DNA from: Candidatus Hydrogenedentota bacterium
GTDB lineage: Bacteria; Hydrogenedentota; Hydrogenedentia; Hydrogenedentales; CAITNO01
Reading direction: 5' to 3'
Assembly (NCBI GenBank): GCA_011046175.1
Contig: DSBB01000370.1
Coordinates: 1 to 7,610, forward strand
Length of the DNA: 7,610 bases
Program-made: the position numbers and the translations under genes
The notes under the pieces: generated by a model
What the model was told of the DNA's origin: nothing
What the model saw: the letters and a program-made list of their open reading frames with translations, nothing else
Database searches by the model: none
Shown here: positions 1 to 5,247 of the stretch, in pieces
Numbering within the stretch: position 1 is the stretch's first letter
Layout: every line of letters begins with the position of its first letter

Positions 1-67
1 AGCGGTGCCGCCTAAGCGCTTTCCATAGAAGTATTTCCCGTACTGCTACCCCGAAAAACACAAACGT

Positions 68-89
68 CGGCAGAACGCCTTTTCTGCCG
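68..89 (-). terminator. Hairpin, possible terminator of the rpmE-prfA operon
   Basis: A perfect 8-bp inverted repeat, CGGCAGAA at 68-75 and TTCTGCCG at 82-89, encloses a 6-base loop. Read on the minus strand, the stem is followed by a T-rich run (the complement of 54-67). This fits an intrinsic terminator for the leftward operon, which stops at 237. The T tract is interrupted by G and C, and the hairpin lies about 150 bases past the prfA stop codon, so it could instead be part of the neighbouring repeat cluster or terminate rightward transcription entering from outside the window. Confidence 0.35.
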
Positions 90-147
90 CTTGACTTTTA
101 CCTATCATGGATGTCCCTGTATTTCCCCTGTATTTCCCAAAGTCAAG
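90..147. repeat. Inverted repeat enclosing two 11-base direct repeats
   Basis: CTTGACTTT at 90-98 is exactly complementary to AAAGTCAAG at 139-147. Between the arms, CCCTGTATTTC occurs twice back to back (115-125 and 126-136), and a related GTATTTCCC lies outside at 31-39. The block starts directly after the hairpin at 68-89. No protein is encoded here. Such compact mixes of inverted and tandem repeats in spacers are often dispersed extragenic elements, but only one copy is visible, so that label is an inference. Confidence 0.5.
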
Positions 148-236
148 AGTTATTTTTGGTTCAGAGTTCGGGTGATTTTCCGTGTTGCGTTTAGGCATGG
201 GACTTATGGGATGCATGCGACATCTATTGAACCGGG

Positions 237-1319
237 TTAAAGGTCTTGCTGGGCGAGCCGCGCGGCGCGATCGGCAAGGTTGAGGGCGTCACTCAATTCT
301 GTGAGGTTGCCTTCGAGGATTTCGCGCAGTTTGTAGAGGGACAGGTGAATTCGATGATCGGTGATTCTGTTTTCCGGGAAGTTGTAGGTGCGAATTTTTT
401 CGCTGCGGTCGCCGGAGCGCACCTGGTTGCGCCGGTTTTCTGCTCGCGCATCGGCTTCTTCGCGTATTTTAATGTCGAGCAGTCGCGCGCGCAACACGCG
501 CAAGGCCTGCGCCTTGTTTTTGTGTTGCGATTTTTCGTCTTGGCAGATGACCACTATGCCGGTGGGTTTGTGTGTGATTCGGACGGCGGAGTCTGTGGTG
601 TTGACGCTTTGTCCGCCCGGCCCGGAGGAGCGGTATACGTCAATTTGGAGGTCGTTGGGGTCAACGGCGATATCCACTTCCTCGGCTTCGGGCAAGACGG
701 CCACCGTCACGGCGGAGGTGTGTATGCGTCCCTGCGTCTCGGTGTCGGGCACGCGCTGCACCCGGTGTACGCCGCCCTCCCATTTCATGAGGCTGTACAC
801 GCTGTCGCCGGCGACACGGAAACAGATTTCCTTGAACCCGCCCAGTCCGGTGGGATTGGAGTTCATGACTTCGATTTTCCAGCCGCGTATTTCGGCGAAC
901 CGCGAATACATTCGGAACAGGTCGGCGGCGAACAATGCCGCCTCTTCGCCGCCTGTGCCGGCGCGAATTTCGACGATGGTGTTTTTCGTGTCGTTCGGGT
1001 CTTTTGGCACGAGTAGCAGGCGCAGTTCCTCTTCGCGTTCGGTCAATGACGCCTTCAACCTTTCGTACTCGTCCCGGGCAAGTTCAAGCAGTTCCGCGTC
1101 GCTCTCGTTATGAAGCATCCTTTGCGCTTCATGCAGGCCGGCCTCTTCGTGTTTGTACCGCTCGAAGGCATGCGTCAGTTCGGAGAGTTCCGCGTATTTC
1201 CGCGCGTGTTTTCTGTACGCATCGGGGTTCATGGCCACTTCGGGTTTGGCCATTGTCGCGGCAATCTGTTGATGATCGCGGGTCAGCGCCTCGAGTTTTT
1301 CGCGCAGTCGCGCTTCCAT
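237..1319 (-). CDS. prfA: Peptide chain release factor 1 (RF1)
   Basis: RF1 enters the ribosomal A site at UAA and UAG codons and triggers hydrolysis of the peptidyl-tRNA ester. The protein has 360 residues, the usual length. The catalytic GGQ motif is at residues 235-237 within SSGPGGQSVNTTDSAVR, where the Gln is normally methylated by PrmC. The codon-reading PxT tripeptide appears as PDT at 191-193, followed by the family signature QGRIHTSA. The RF1/RF2 domain before GGQ includes RAGTGGEEA (119-127). The gene follows rpmE with only six bases between stop and start. No clear Shine-Dalgarno sequence precedes the ATG, so translational coupling to rpmE is likely. prmC, often the next gene, is not found downstream here. 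The PxT tripeptide separates it from RF2, which uses SPF. Confidence 0.98.
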   Translation of the reverse strand: MEARLREKLEALTRDHQQIAATMAKPEVAMNPDAYRKHARKYAELSELTHAFERYKHEEAGLHEAQRMLHNESDAELLELARDEYERLKASLTEREEELRLLLVPKDPNDTKNTIVEIRAGTGGEEAALFAADLFRMYSRFAEIRGWKIEVMNSNPTGLGGFKEICFRVAGDSVYSLMKWEGGVHRVQRVPDTETQGRIHTSAVTVAVLPEAEEVDIAVDPNDLQIDVYRSSGPGGQSVNTTDSAVRITHKPTGIVVICQDEKSQHKNKAQALRVLRARLLDIKIREEADARAENRRNQVRSGDRSEKIRTYNFPENRITDHRIHLSLYKLREILEGNLTELSDALNLADRAARLAQQDL

Positions 1320-1325
1320 GAAATG

Positions 1326-1586
1326 TTATTCGCCGGATTTTGCGGTTGCGCCAAACTTTTTCTGGAAGCGTTCCACGCGCCCTTCGCTGTCCACAAACTT
1401 TTGTTTGCCAGTGAAGAACGGATGGGAGTGACTCGACAGGTCAAGGGTATACAGCGGATACTCTTTGCCCTCGAATTCGATGGTTCGCGTGGTTTCCACG
1501 GTCGAACGGGTCAGCCATTTCACGTCGGCGCCGACGTCCATGAATACGACTTCGCGATAGTTTTTCGGATGAATGCCCTTTTTCAA
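1326..1586 (-). CDS. rpmE: Ribosomal protein L31, type B-like (cysteine-free)
   Basis: L31 is a small protein of the large ribosomal subunit that helps bridge the two subunits. The 86-residue product starts KKGIHPKNY after the initiator and carries the signature HPFFTGKQKFVDSEGRVERF at 55-74. It has no cysteine, so it lacks the zinc-binding CxxC pairs of type A L31 and matches the zinc-independent type B form, also called rpmE2 or ykgM. I place the start at TTG (1584-1586): AAGGAG sits nine bases upstream and the family's N-terminus begins exactly there. An upstream in-frame ATG at 1676 would add 30 residues not found in L31. It is the first gene of a two-gene operon with prfA. Confidence 0.95.
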   Translation of the reverse strand: MKKGIHPKNYREVVFMDVGADVKWLTRSTVETTRTIEFEGKEYPLYTLDLSSHSHPFFTGKQKFVDSEGRVERFQKKFGATAKSGE

Positions 1587-1595
1587 AACGTATGT

Positions 1596-1603
1596 CTCCT
1601 TAA
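1596..1603 (-). promoter_or_regulatory. Ribosome binding site deciding the TTG start of rpmE
   Basis: Read on the minus strand, this is TTAAGGAG, with a strong AAGGAG core nine bases before the TTG codon at 1584-1586. No ATG or GTG lies at a suitable distance in the rpmE frame, so this site fixes the unusual TTG start. Confidence 0.8.
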
Positions 1604-1647
1604 ATAGGCTTCGTGTCATGCGTGGATTCGGGGAAAATGGATGCGTG

Positions 1648-1679
1648 CGCGTGCCTGTTGGACACGCCGCGGGCACACG
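1648..1679 (-). promoter_or_regulatory. Possible structured leader hairpin of rpmE
   Basis: On the minus strand the arms CGTGTGCC (1672-1679) and GGCACGCG (1648-1655) form an eight-pair stem with one G-U pair and a 16-base loop. It would lie in the untranslated leader of rpmE if transcription starts near the -10-like box at 1691-1696. Leaders of L31 genes in several bacterial groups are known to carry regulatory RNA structures. Whether this hairpin is one of them is inference from a single sequence. Confidence 0.3.
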
Positions 1680-1684
1680 TTCGG

Positions 1685-1696
1685 TATGGTATCATA
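1685..1696. promoter_or_regulatory. Imperfect palindrome with -10-like boxes on both strands
   Basis: TATGGTATCATA is palindromic except for one base pair. On the minus strand it gives TATGAT (1691-1696), about 105 bases before the rpmE start. On the plus strand it gives TATCAT (1690-1695) preceded by TGG, an extended -10 pattern, pointing towards the NYN nuclease gene. No good -35 box is at the right distance on either side. It may be a shared bidirectional promoter core, an operator, or both. Confidence 0.35.
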
Positions 1697-1796
1697 ATTG
1701 GCAAAGCCGTCGCAAACGGACTGCGCGATCTTTCGGCGGCTTTCGCTGGACGCGCATAACAGGGCTGCGTGCGTGAAATGGAGGGGCGCCTTCGGG

Positions 1797-1802
1797 TATA
1801 GT
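1797..1802 (+). promoter_or_regulatory. -10-like box before the NYN nuclease gene
   Basis: TATAGT lies 61 bases upstream of the ATG at 1864, in a GC-rich setting where it stands out. The hexamer 17 bases further upstream is TGAAAT, a poor -35 match, so the promoter is only suggested. Confidence 0.35.
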
Positions 1803-1863
1803 CTGCGGCATGGTTTGTTCGGTGTATTCGAGTTGCACATCACGCCGACAAGGAGCGCATTCG

Positions 1864-2412
1864 ATGGCGGAGCATTATTTCATAGACGCCTACAATGTGA
1901 TACATAAATCCTCCACGCTGCTTCCCGTCGCCGCCGAGAATCTTGAGCGCGCCCGGGAAATGCTGCTTGACAAGGTGGTGTGTTTCTGCATGTCGGGAAA
2001 CAAGCGCGTCACTGTGGTGTTCGATGGGCGGCAGGGGGAACCGTCGCAATCTATTGAAGCGGTCAACGGGCATGTGGCGGGAATGCGCATCGTCTTCTCC
2101 CCCGTCAACACCTCGGCTGACACGGTAATTGAACGTCTCATTTATCAGGAACACAATCGAATGCAATGCGTGGTGGTGAGCAACGACGGCGGCTTGCGTT
2201 CTTTGTGTCGCGGCATGGGGGCGTTGACCATGGAGGCGGACAGTTTTCTTGCGTCTGTGAGGCAGTTCCAGCAGGGCGCGCTGGAGTCTTTGAACAAGAA
2301 GAAGGACCCCCGCGCGACGTTGCTGGAGGACCGTTTGACCCCTGAGAGTATGGGCGCGCTTCAGGCGCTTCGTGAAAGACTTCCGAGCAAAAAGAAACCG
2401 AGGCGTCAATAA
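1864..2412 (+). CDS. YacP/Rae1-like NYN-domain ribonuclease
   Basis: The 182-residue product matches the YacP-like NYN (PIN-fold) family. Its characterised member, Rae1 of Bacillus subtilis, is a ribosome-associated endoribonuclease that cuts mRNA in the A site. The family's acidic positions are visible: D8 in FIDAYNVIH, D54 in VTVVFDG, D86 and E90 in SADTVIERL, and D108 in VVVSNDGGLRSL. These would bind the catalytic metal ion. The C-terminus is basic (SKKKPRRQ), which suits RNA or ribosome contact. I chose the ATG at 1864 because AAGGAG lies eight bases upstream and the conserved strand begins at once; a longer form from 1810 lacks such support. It is divergent from rpmE-prfA. The family is clear. 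Rae1-like activity is inferred, because related NYN proteins have varied substrates. Confidence 0.85.
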   Translation: MAEHYFIDAYNVIHKSSTLLPVAAENLERAREMLLDKVVCFCMSGNKRVTVVFDGRQGEPSQSIEAVNGHVAGMRIVFSPVNTSADTVIERLIYQEHNRMQCVVVSNDGGLRSLCRGMGALTMEADSFLASVRQFQQGALESLNKKKDPRATLLEDRLTPESMGALQALRERLPSKKKPRRQ

Positions 2413-2488
2413 TTGTTGGCAACGTCAGAATCCGTTTGTCCGCGCTCCCTCGACATGACATATTTCCTTTTTGCCGTGGGGACTACAG

Positions 2489-2517
2489 TTGACGCGCCCC
2501 CCTCGATGTAATAAAAG
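2489..2517 (+). promoter_or_regulatory. Possible second, upstream promoter of hinT
   Basis: TTGACG (2489-2494) is followed after 17 bases by TAAAAG (2512-2517). The -35 box is good and the -10 box weak. It lies just ahead of the stronger promoter at 2521-2549, so it would be a tandem start if active. Confidence 0.3.
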
Positions 2518-2520
2518 TAC

Positions 2521-2549
2521 TTGATTCTCGGCATTCAATTTGATATGCT
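2521..2549 (+). promoter_or_regulatory. Sigma-70-type promoter of hinT
   Basis: TTGATT (2521-2526) and TATGCT (2544-2549) are separated by the ideal 17 bases, and TGA directly before the -10 box gives an extended -10 element. The predicted transcript would start near 2556, leaving a short leader with AAGGAG at 2569-2574. The layout recurs at 4201-4229. Confidence 0.7.
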
Positions 2550-2581
2550 GTATTTGTAGTGATAATTTAAGGAGTGCCTGT

Positions 2582-2929
2582 ATGAGCGAAAAAACGCTGT
2601 TTACTAAAATCATTGAGGGAGAAATCCCAGCGGATAAAGTGTACGAAGATGACGAATTTTGCGCCTTTCGCGATATTAATCCTGCTGCGCCCTGTCATGT
2701 GCTGATTGTGCCCAAGAAGGTGATTCCCAAAATCAGCGACGCTGATGCGTCGGATGCGGAATTACTGGGAAGGCTGCTGCTGGCGGCCAACAAAGTTGCG
2801 GCGCAGTTGGGCTTGGCGGAAGAGGGCTACCGATTCGTAATTAACTGCGGCGAGAATGCGGGCCAGGAAGTGATGCATCTGCATCTGCATATTCTTGGCG
2901 GGCGTCGTCTGAGCTGGCCGCCGGGGTAA
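2582..2929 (+). CDS. hinT: HIT family nucleotide hydrolase, HinT-like
   Basis: HIT proteins of the HinT branch are small dimeric hydrolases that cleave purine nucleoside phosphoramidates and acyl-adenylates such as lysyl-AMP. The 115-residue length is typical. The N-terminus (TLFTKIIEGEIPADKVYEDDEFCAFRDINP) matches the family along its length. The histidine triad is H99-L-H101-L-H103 followed by ILGGR, with the middle histidines forming the nucleophilic site. The tail SWPPG matches the usual HinT ending. The ATG at 2582 has AAGGAG seven bases upstream; a longer frame from 2540 would overlap the promoter. aroE begins 56 bases after the stop with no clear terminator between, so the two may be co-transcribed. 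Confidence 0.95.
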   Translation: MSEKTLFTKIIEGEIPADKVYEDDEFCAFRDINPAAPCHVLIVPKKVIPKISDADASDAELLGRLLLAANKVAAQLGLAEEGYRFVINCGENAGQEVMHLHLHILGGRRLSWPPG

Positions 2930-2985
2930 AAAAAAGCCGCGCCGCGCCCGTTGGATACTAACAATTTCAGGAATTCAATCTTCTT

Positions 2986-3855
2986 ATGACGAACAGCATT
3001 AACACCAGTACGCAGCTGTGCGCGGTAATCGGCAATCCTGTCGCCCATTCGCTGTCGCCGGCAATGCATAATGCGGCATTTGCTGCGGCGGGGCTGAATT
3101 ACGTTTACCTGGCTTTTGCCGTGGGGGATCTTGCCGGATGCATGGCGGGCATGCGCGCCATGGACGGATTCCGCGGGCTGAGCGTTACGATTCCGCATAA
3201 AGTTGCGGTAATGGAGCACTTGGACGCAATAGACGCGCTTGCGAAGCGCGTGGGCTGTGTTAACACGGTGGTCAATGAAAAGGGGCGCCTCCTAGGGACG
3301 ATAACGGACGGTCTTGGCACGCTGCGCGCTTTTGAACAGGCGTCGGTTTCCCTCGAAAACAAGCGTGTGCTCTTTGTGGGCACGGGCGGCGCCGCGCGCG
3401 CCGTGGCCTTTGCCATGCTTGACGCATGCCGCCCACAAACAGTGCGCATTCTTGGCCGAACGCCGGCACGCATGCAGCGACTGGTGGCCGATCTTGGCGC
3501 ATTCTCGGAGATTCCCATAACCGGCGGCTCCTTGGCGCGCGACCTCGCGCAGGCTGTCGCCGAAAGTGATGTCATTATTCAGGCGACGCCCCTGGGCATG
3601 CATGGCCATGCGGAGGGCGAGTGTCCCGTGCCGCGCGAGCTGTTGCGACCGGAGCATATTATTTTTGACATGGTCTACCGGCCCATGAAAACGCAATTAA
3701 TCAGGTATGCGGAGGAGGTCGGGTGTGTTTCGATTCTGGGGTTGGAAATGTTGTTAAATCAGGCTGTGTTGCAGTTTGATCTTTGGACGGGAGCTCCTGC
3801 TCCGGTTCAAGTCATGCGACAGACGCTGATTGAAGCGCTGCAGGAAAATCCATAA
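2986..3855 (+). CDS. aroE: Shikimate dehydrogenase
   Basis: AroE reduces 3-dehydroshikimate to shikimate with NADPH, the fourth step of the chorismate route to aromatic amino acids. The 289-residue protein shows the motifs in order: GNPVAHSLSPAMHN (16-29, shikimate-binding serines 22 and 24), VTIPHK with catalytic K72, NTVVN (93-97), TDG with catalytic D108, the Rossmann loop GTGGAARAV (132-140), ATPLGM (200-205), and GLEMLLNQA (252-260) with Q259. Two positions depart from the common pattern. The residue before TDG is Ile rather than Asn, and the NADP-phosphate motif NRT reads GRT (157-159). R158 and T159 remain, so NADP use is still likely. The Shine-Dalgarno site is weak (CAGGA, 13 bases before the ATG), which may mean low expression. 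Confidence 0.96.
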   Translation: MTNSINTSTQLCAVIGNPVAHSLSPAMHNAAFAAAGLNYVYLAFAVGDLAGCMAGMRAMDGFRGLSVTIPHKVAVMEHLDAIDALAKRVGCVNTVVNEKGRLLGTITDGLGTLRAFEQASVSLENKRVLFVGTGGAARAVAFAMLDACRPQTVRILGRTPARMQRLVADLGAFSEIPITGGSLARDLAQAVAESDVIIQATPLGMHGHAEGECPVPRELLRPEHIIFDMVYRPMKTQLIRYAEEVGCVSILGLEMLLNQAVLQFDLWTGAPAPVQVMRQTLIEALQENP

Positions 3856-3867
3856 GCCCTATTTCCG

Positions 3868-3886
3868 CCGGGAGACGCGTTCCCGG
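3868..3886. other. Small hairpin after aroE
   Basis: CCGGGA (3868-3873) and TCCCGG (3881-3886) pair perfectly around a 7-base loop, 13 bases past the aroE stop codon. No T run follows on the plus strand, so it is not a classical intrinsic terminator. It could stabilise the 3' end of the transcript or simply be chance in GC-rich DNA. Confidence 0.3.
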
Positions 3887-3970
3887 TTCAACCCTTGACA
3901 TGTGTAAGGCGAGAAACAAACGCAGCAGCCCCATGCGGCAAGCACAAGGAGAAAGGTGAAAGGACAGACC

Positions 3971-4165
3971 ATGCGAGTACAAAGTTTTATAGGCAAGGTA
4001 AGCATTACCGGCCTTCAACAAATGGACCACCAGATAAACGAGTGGTTCGAGCGCAACCGCGTGAAACTCGTTCAGGTGCAGCAATCCTTCGGCAGCGACA
4101 TTCACCATGACGGTCGCGGAAGGGAGCCGATTATCGTAATTACGCTGTGGTATGAAAACCCGTAA
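3971..4165 (+). CDS. Small uncharacterised protein, 64 residues
   Basis: I cannot name this gene. The product begins MRVQSFIGKVSITGLQQ and ends IIVITLWYENP. The apparent layout is beta strand, helix (about residues 14-26, DHQINEWFERN), beta strand, a polar loop (DIHHDGRGREP) and a final hydrophobic strand. No signal peptide, membrane segment or cysteine is present. The length and the V-x-F / helix-INEW / V-Q / strand-WY pattern recall the tiny Cse60-like proteins of Bacillus and other unnamed 60-residue bacterial proteins, but this is a resemblance only. The ATG at 3971 has AAAGGA six bases upstream. A GTG at 3956 also has AAGGAG nearby but too close (four bases). The coding call rests on the good start site and protein-like composition. 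Confidence 0.65.
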   Translation: MRVQSFIGKVSITGLQQMDHQINEWFERNRVKLVQVQQSFGSDIHHDGRGREPIIVITLWYENP

Positions 4166-4200
4166 ACGGCAGCGCCGTAAAAGGGACTTTCCGGTTTTCT

Positions 4201-4229
4201 TTGATTTGAAACCCCGGTGGTGTTAAAAT
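4201..4229 (+). promoter_or_regulatory. Sigma-70-type promoter of the EIIA/zinc-ribbon gene
   Basis: TTGATT (4201-4206), a 17-base spacer and TAAAAT (4224-4229) make a near-consensus promoter. TGT directly before the -10 box supplies the extended -10 TGn. Transcription would start near 4236 and give a leader of about 80 bases before the ATG at 4316. Confidence 0.7.
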
Positions 4230-4315
4230 GAAATAAATACAACGCAGTGTTAAGTCGGGCGCGTCGGAGCGCCGCTGCAAGGCGACACAACGTGAATAAT
4301 GTAGGGCACTCTTCT

Positions 4316-5146
4316 ATGATATTGACAGATTATATCGGGGTGGATTGCGTCCTCCCGGCCATGACGAGCAAGGATAAATCGGAATCCCTCAAAGAATTAA
4401 CTCATTTGCTTTTCGAGCGGAAAAATTTAAAGGGTGTGGATGCCGCGCTTGATCAGATTATGGCCCGCGAAGGCACGGAAAGCACGGGCATCGGCCACGG
4501 AATCGCCGTGCCGCACGCCCGCGTCTCGGGGTTGAAGACATTGCATTGCGCCGTTGGAAGATTCAAGGAAGGGCTTGACTTTTCCGCCGTGGACAAGAAA
4601 CTGGTGCATCTGGTGTTCCTTATCTGCTATCCCCCCACGCAACAAACCACCTACCTGAATTTCGTTGCAACCGTCGCCAAACTGCTTCGTGATGACGCCC
4701 ATCTCAAAGCGATGTTGAAGGCGGACAACGGCAAGGATGTTTTCGAGGTGCTTCGCGAGCTCTCCTCGCCCTTGGGCGCCCCGGAAGAATATTATGCGCG
4801 CAAGGTAAAGGCGGACCCCGAATTGCTTGAAGCGCGCGACGCGCATGCGGACCTGATTCTGCTTGCGCGGCTTCAGCTTTGCCACGAGATGTACGAAACA
4901 GCGCGAACCGGCAAGCGGCAAATCAAGGAACGCATGGCGAATATTCGTTTGCTGATAGACAAACGGATACTTCGCCATTTTGACCGGCTGATGGCGGCGC
5001 GCCCTCCCGCCTTGGTGCCTGTCGAAGCGGACACCTGCCAGGGCTGTTTCATGCGGCTGCCGTCGCAGTTCGCGCAAAAGGTGCGCGAGGACACCAACCA
5101 TATTCATACGTGCAGCAATTGCAGCCGCTTCATATATATTGTGTAA
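4316..5146 (+). CDS. PTS EIIA (PtsN/fructose type) domain fused to a C4 zinc ribbon
   Basis: The 276-residue product has an N-terminal EIIA type-2 domain (about 1-150), the phosphoacceptor of sugar and nitrogen-related phosphotransferase chains. The motif GIGHGIAVPHARV (58-70) places the phosphorylated histidine at H67, as in PtsN. A charged helical linker (about 158-230, many Lys, Arg, Glu) follows. The C-terminus (233-276) is a C4 zinc ribbon of the zf-RING_7 kind: C241-x2-C244, then FMRLPSQ, then C266-x2-C269 and RFIYIV. Known relatives of this ribbon carry it after a coiled coil, which fits the linker. No EI, HPr or permease gene is nearby, so a regulatory rather than transport role is likely. 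The ATG at 4316 matches where EIIA domains begin (MILTDYI); its ribosome site (AGGG) is modest. The frame stays open back to 4247, but those residues are basic low-complexity and overlap the leader. Confidence 0.88.
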   Translation: MILTDYIGVDCVLPAMTSKDKSESLKELTHLLFERKNLKGVDAALDQIMAREGTESTGIGHGIAVPHARVSGLKTLHCAVGRFKEGLDFSAVDKKLVHLVFLICYPPTQQTTYLNFVATVAKLLRDDAHLKAMLKADNGKDVFEVLRELSSPLGAPEEYYARKVKADPELLEARDAHADLILLARLQLCHEMYETARTGKRQIKERMANIRLLIDKRILRHFDRLMAARPPALVPVEADTCQGCFMRLPSQFAQKVREDTNHIHTCSNCSRFIYIV

Positions 5147-5165
5147 CGGCCCCCGCGCCGATACG

Positions 5166-5179
5166 TGGTACAATATAGT
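5166..5179 (+). promoter_or_regulatory. Extended -10 element before the cyclic-nucleotide protein gene
   Basis: TGG followed by TACAAT (5169-5174) forms an extended -10 box, with an overlapping TATAGT (5174-5179). No -35 match lies at the usual distance, as extended -10 promoters can tolerate. It lies 20 bases past the EIIA-fusion stop codon and about 70 bases before the next start. Confidence 0.4.
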
Positions 5180-5247
5180 GCGCAGCGGTGGTTGCCTTGG
5201 GTTTCCGCGGCGCTGTGGCGCCTGCGCGGCATGAAAGGTTTTGTCGG

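Larger units (their letters stand above)
1..236. other. Non-coding spacer at the left edge
   Basis: No reading frame of convincing length or recognisable product lies here on either strand. The first five codons of frame 1 end in TAA at 13-15, so the tail of a rightward gene could enter from the left, but four residues cannot be identified. The only structure I see is the hairpin at 68-89 and the repeats at 31-39 and 90-147. Confidence 0.6.

Noticed and set aside
246..1113. Long rightward open frames opposite prfA
   Set aside because: They lie entirely antisense to a full-length RF1 with all its motifs, and their translations look like no known family; GC-rich codon bias opens such frames.
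1587..1676. Longer rpmE starting at the ATG at 1676
   Set aside because: The extra 30 residues do not resemble L31, and the TTG at 1586 has a strong ribosome site at the right distance.
3895..3900. Consensus TTGACA ahead of the small gene at 3971
   Set aside because: No acceptable -10 box follows at 16-18 bases, so I did not call a promoter.
3895..4110. Rightward frame overlapping the small gene in another phase
   Set aside because: It has no ribosome site, is rich in Arg and Lys without pattern, and conflicts with the better-supported frame at 3971-4165.
4165..4180. ACGGC/GCCGT mini-hairpin after the small gene as a terminator
   Set aside because: The stem is only five pairs and no T tract follows; the next promoter begins about 20 bases later.
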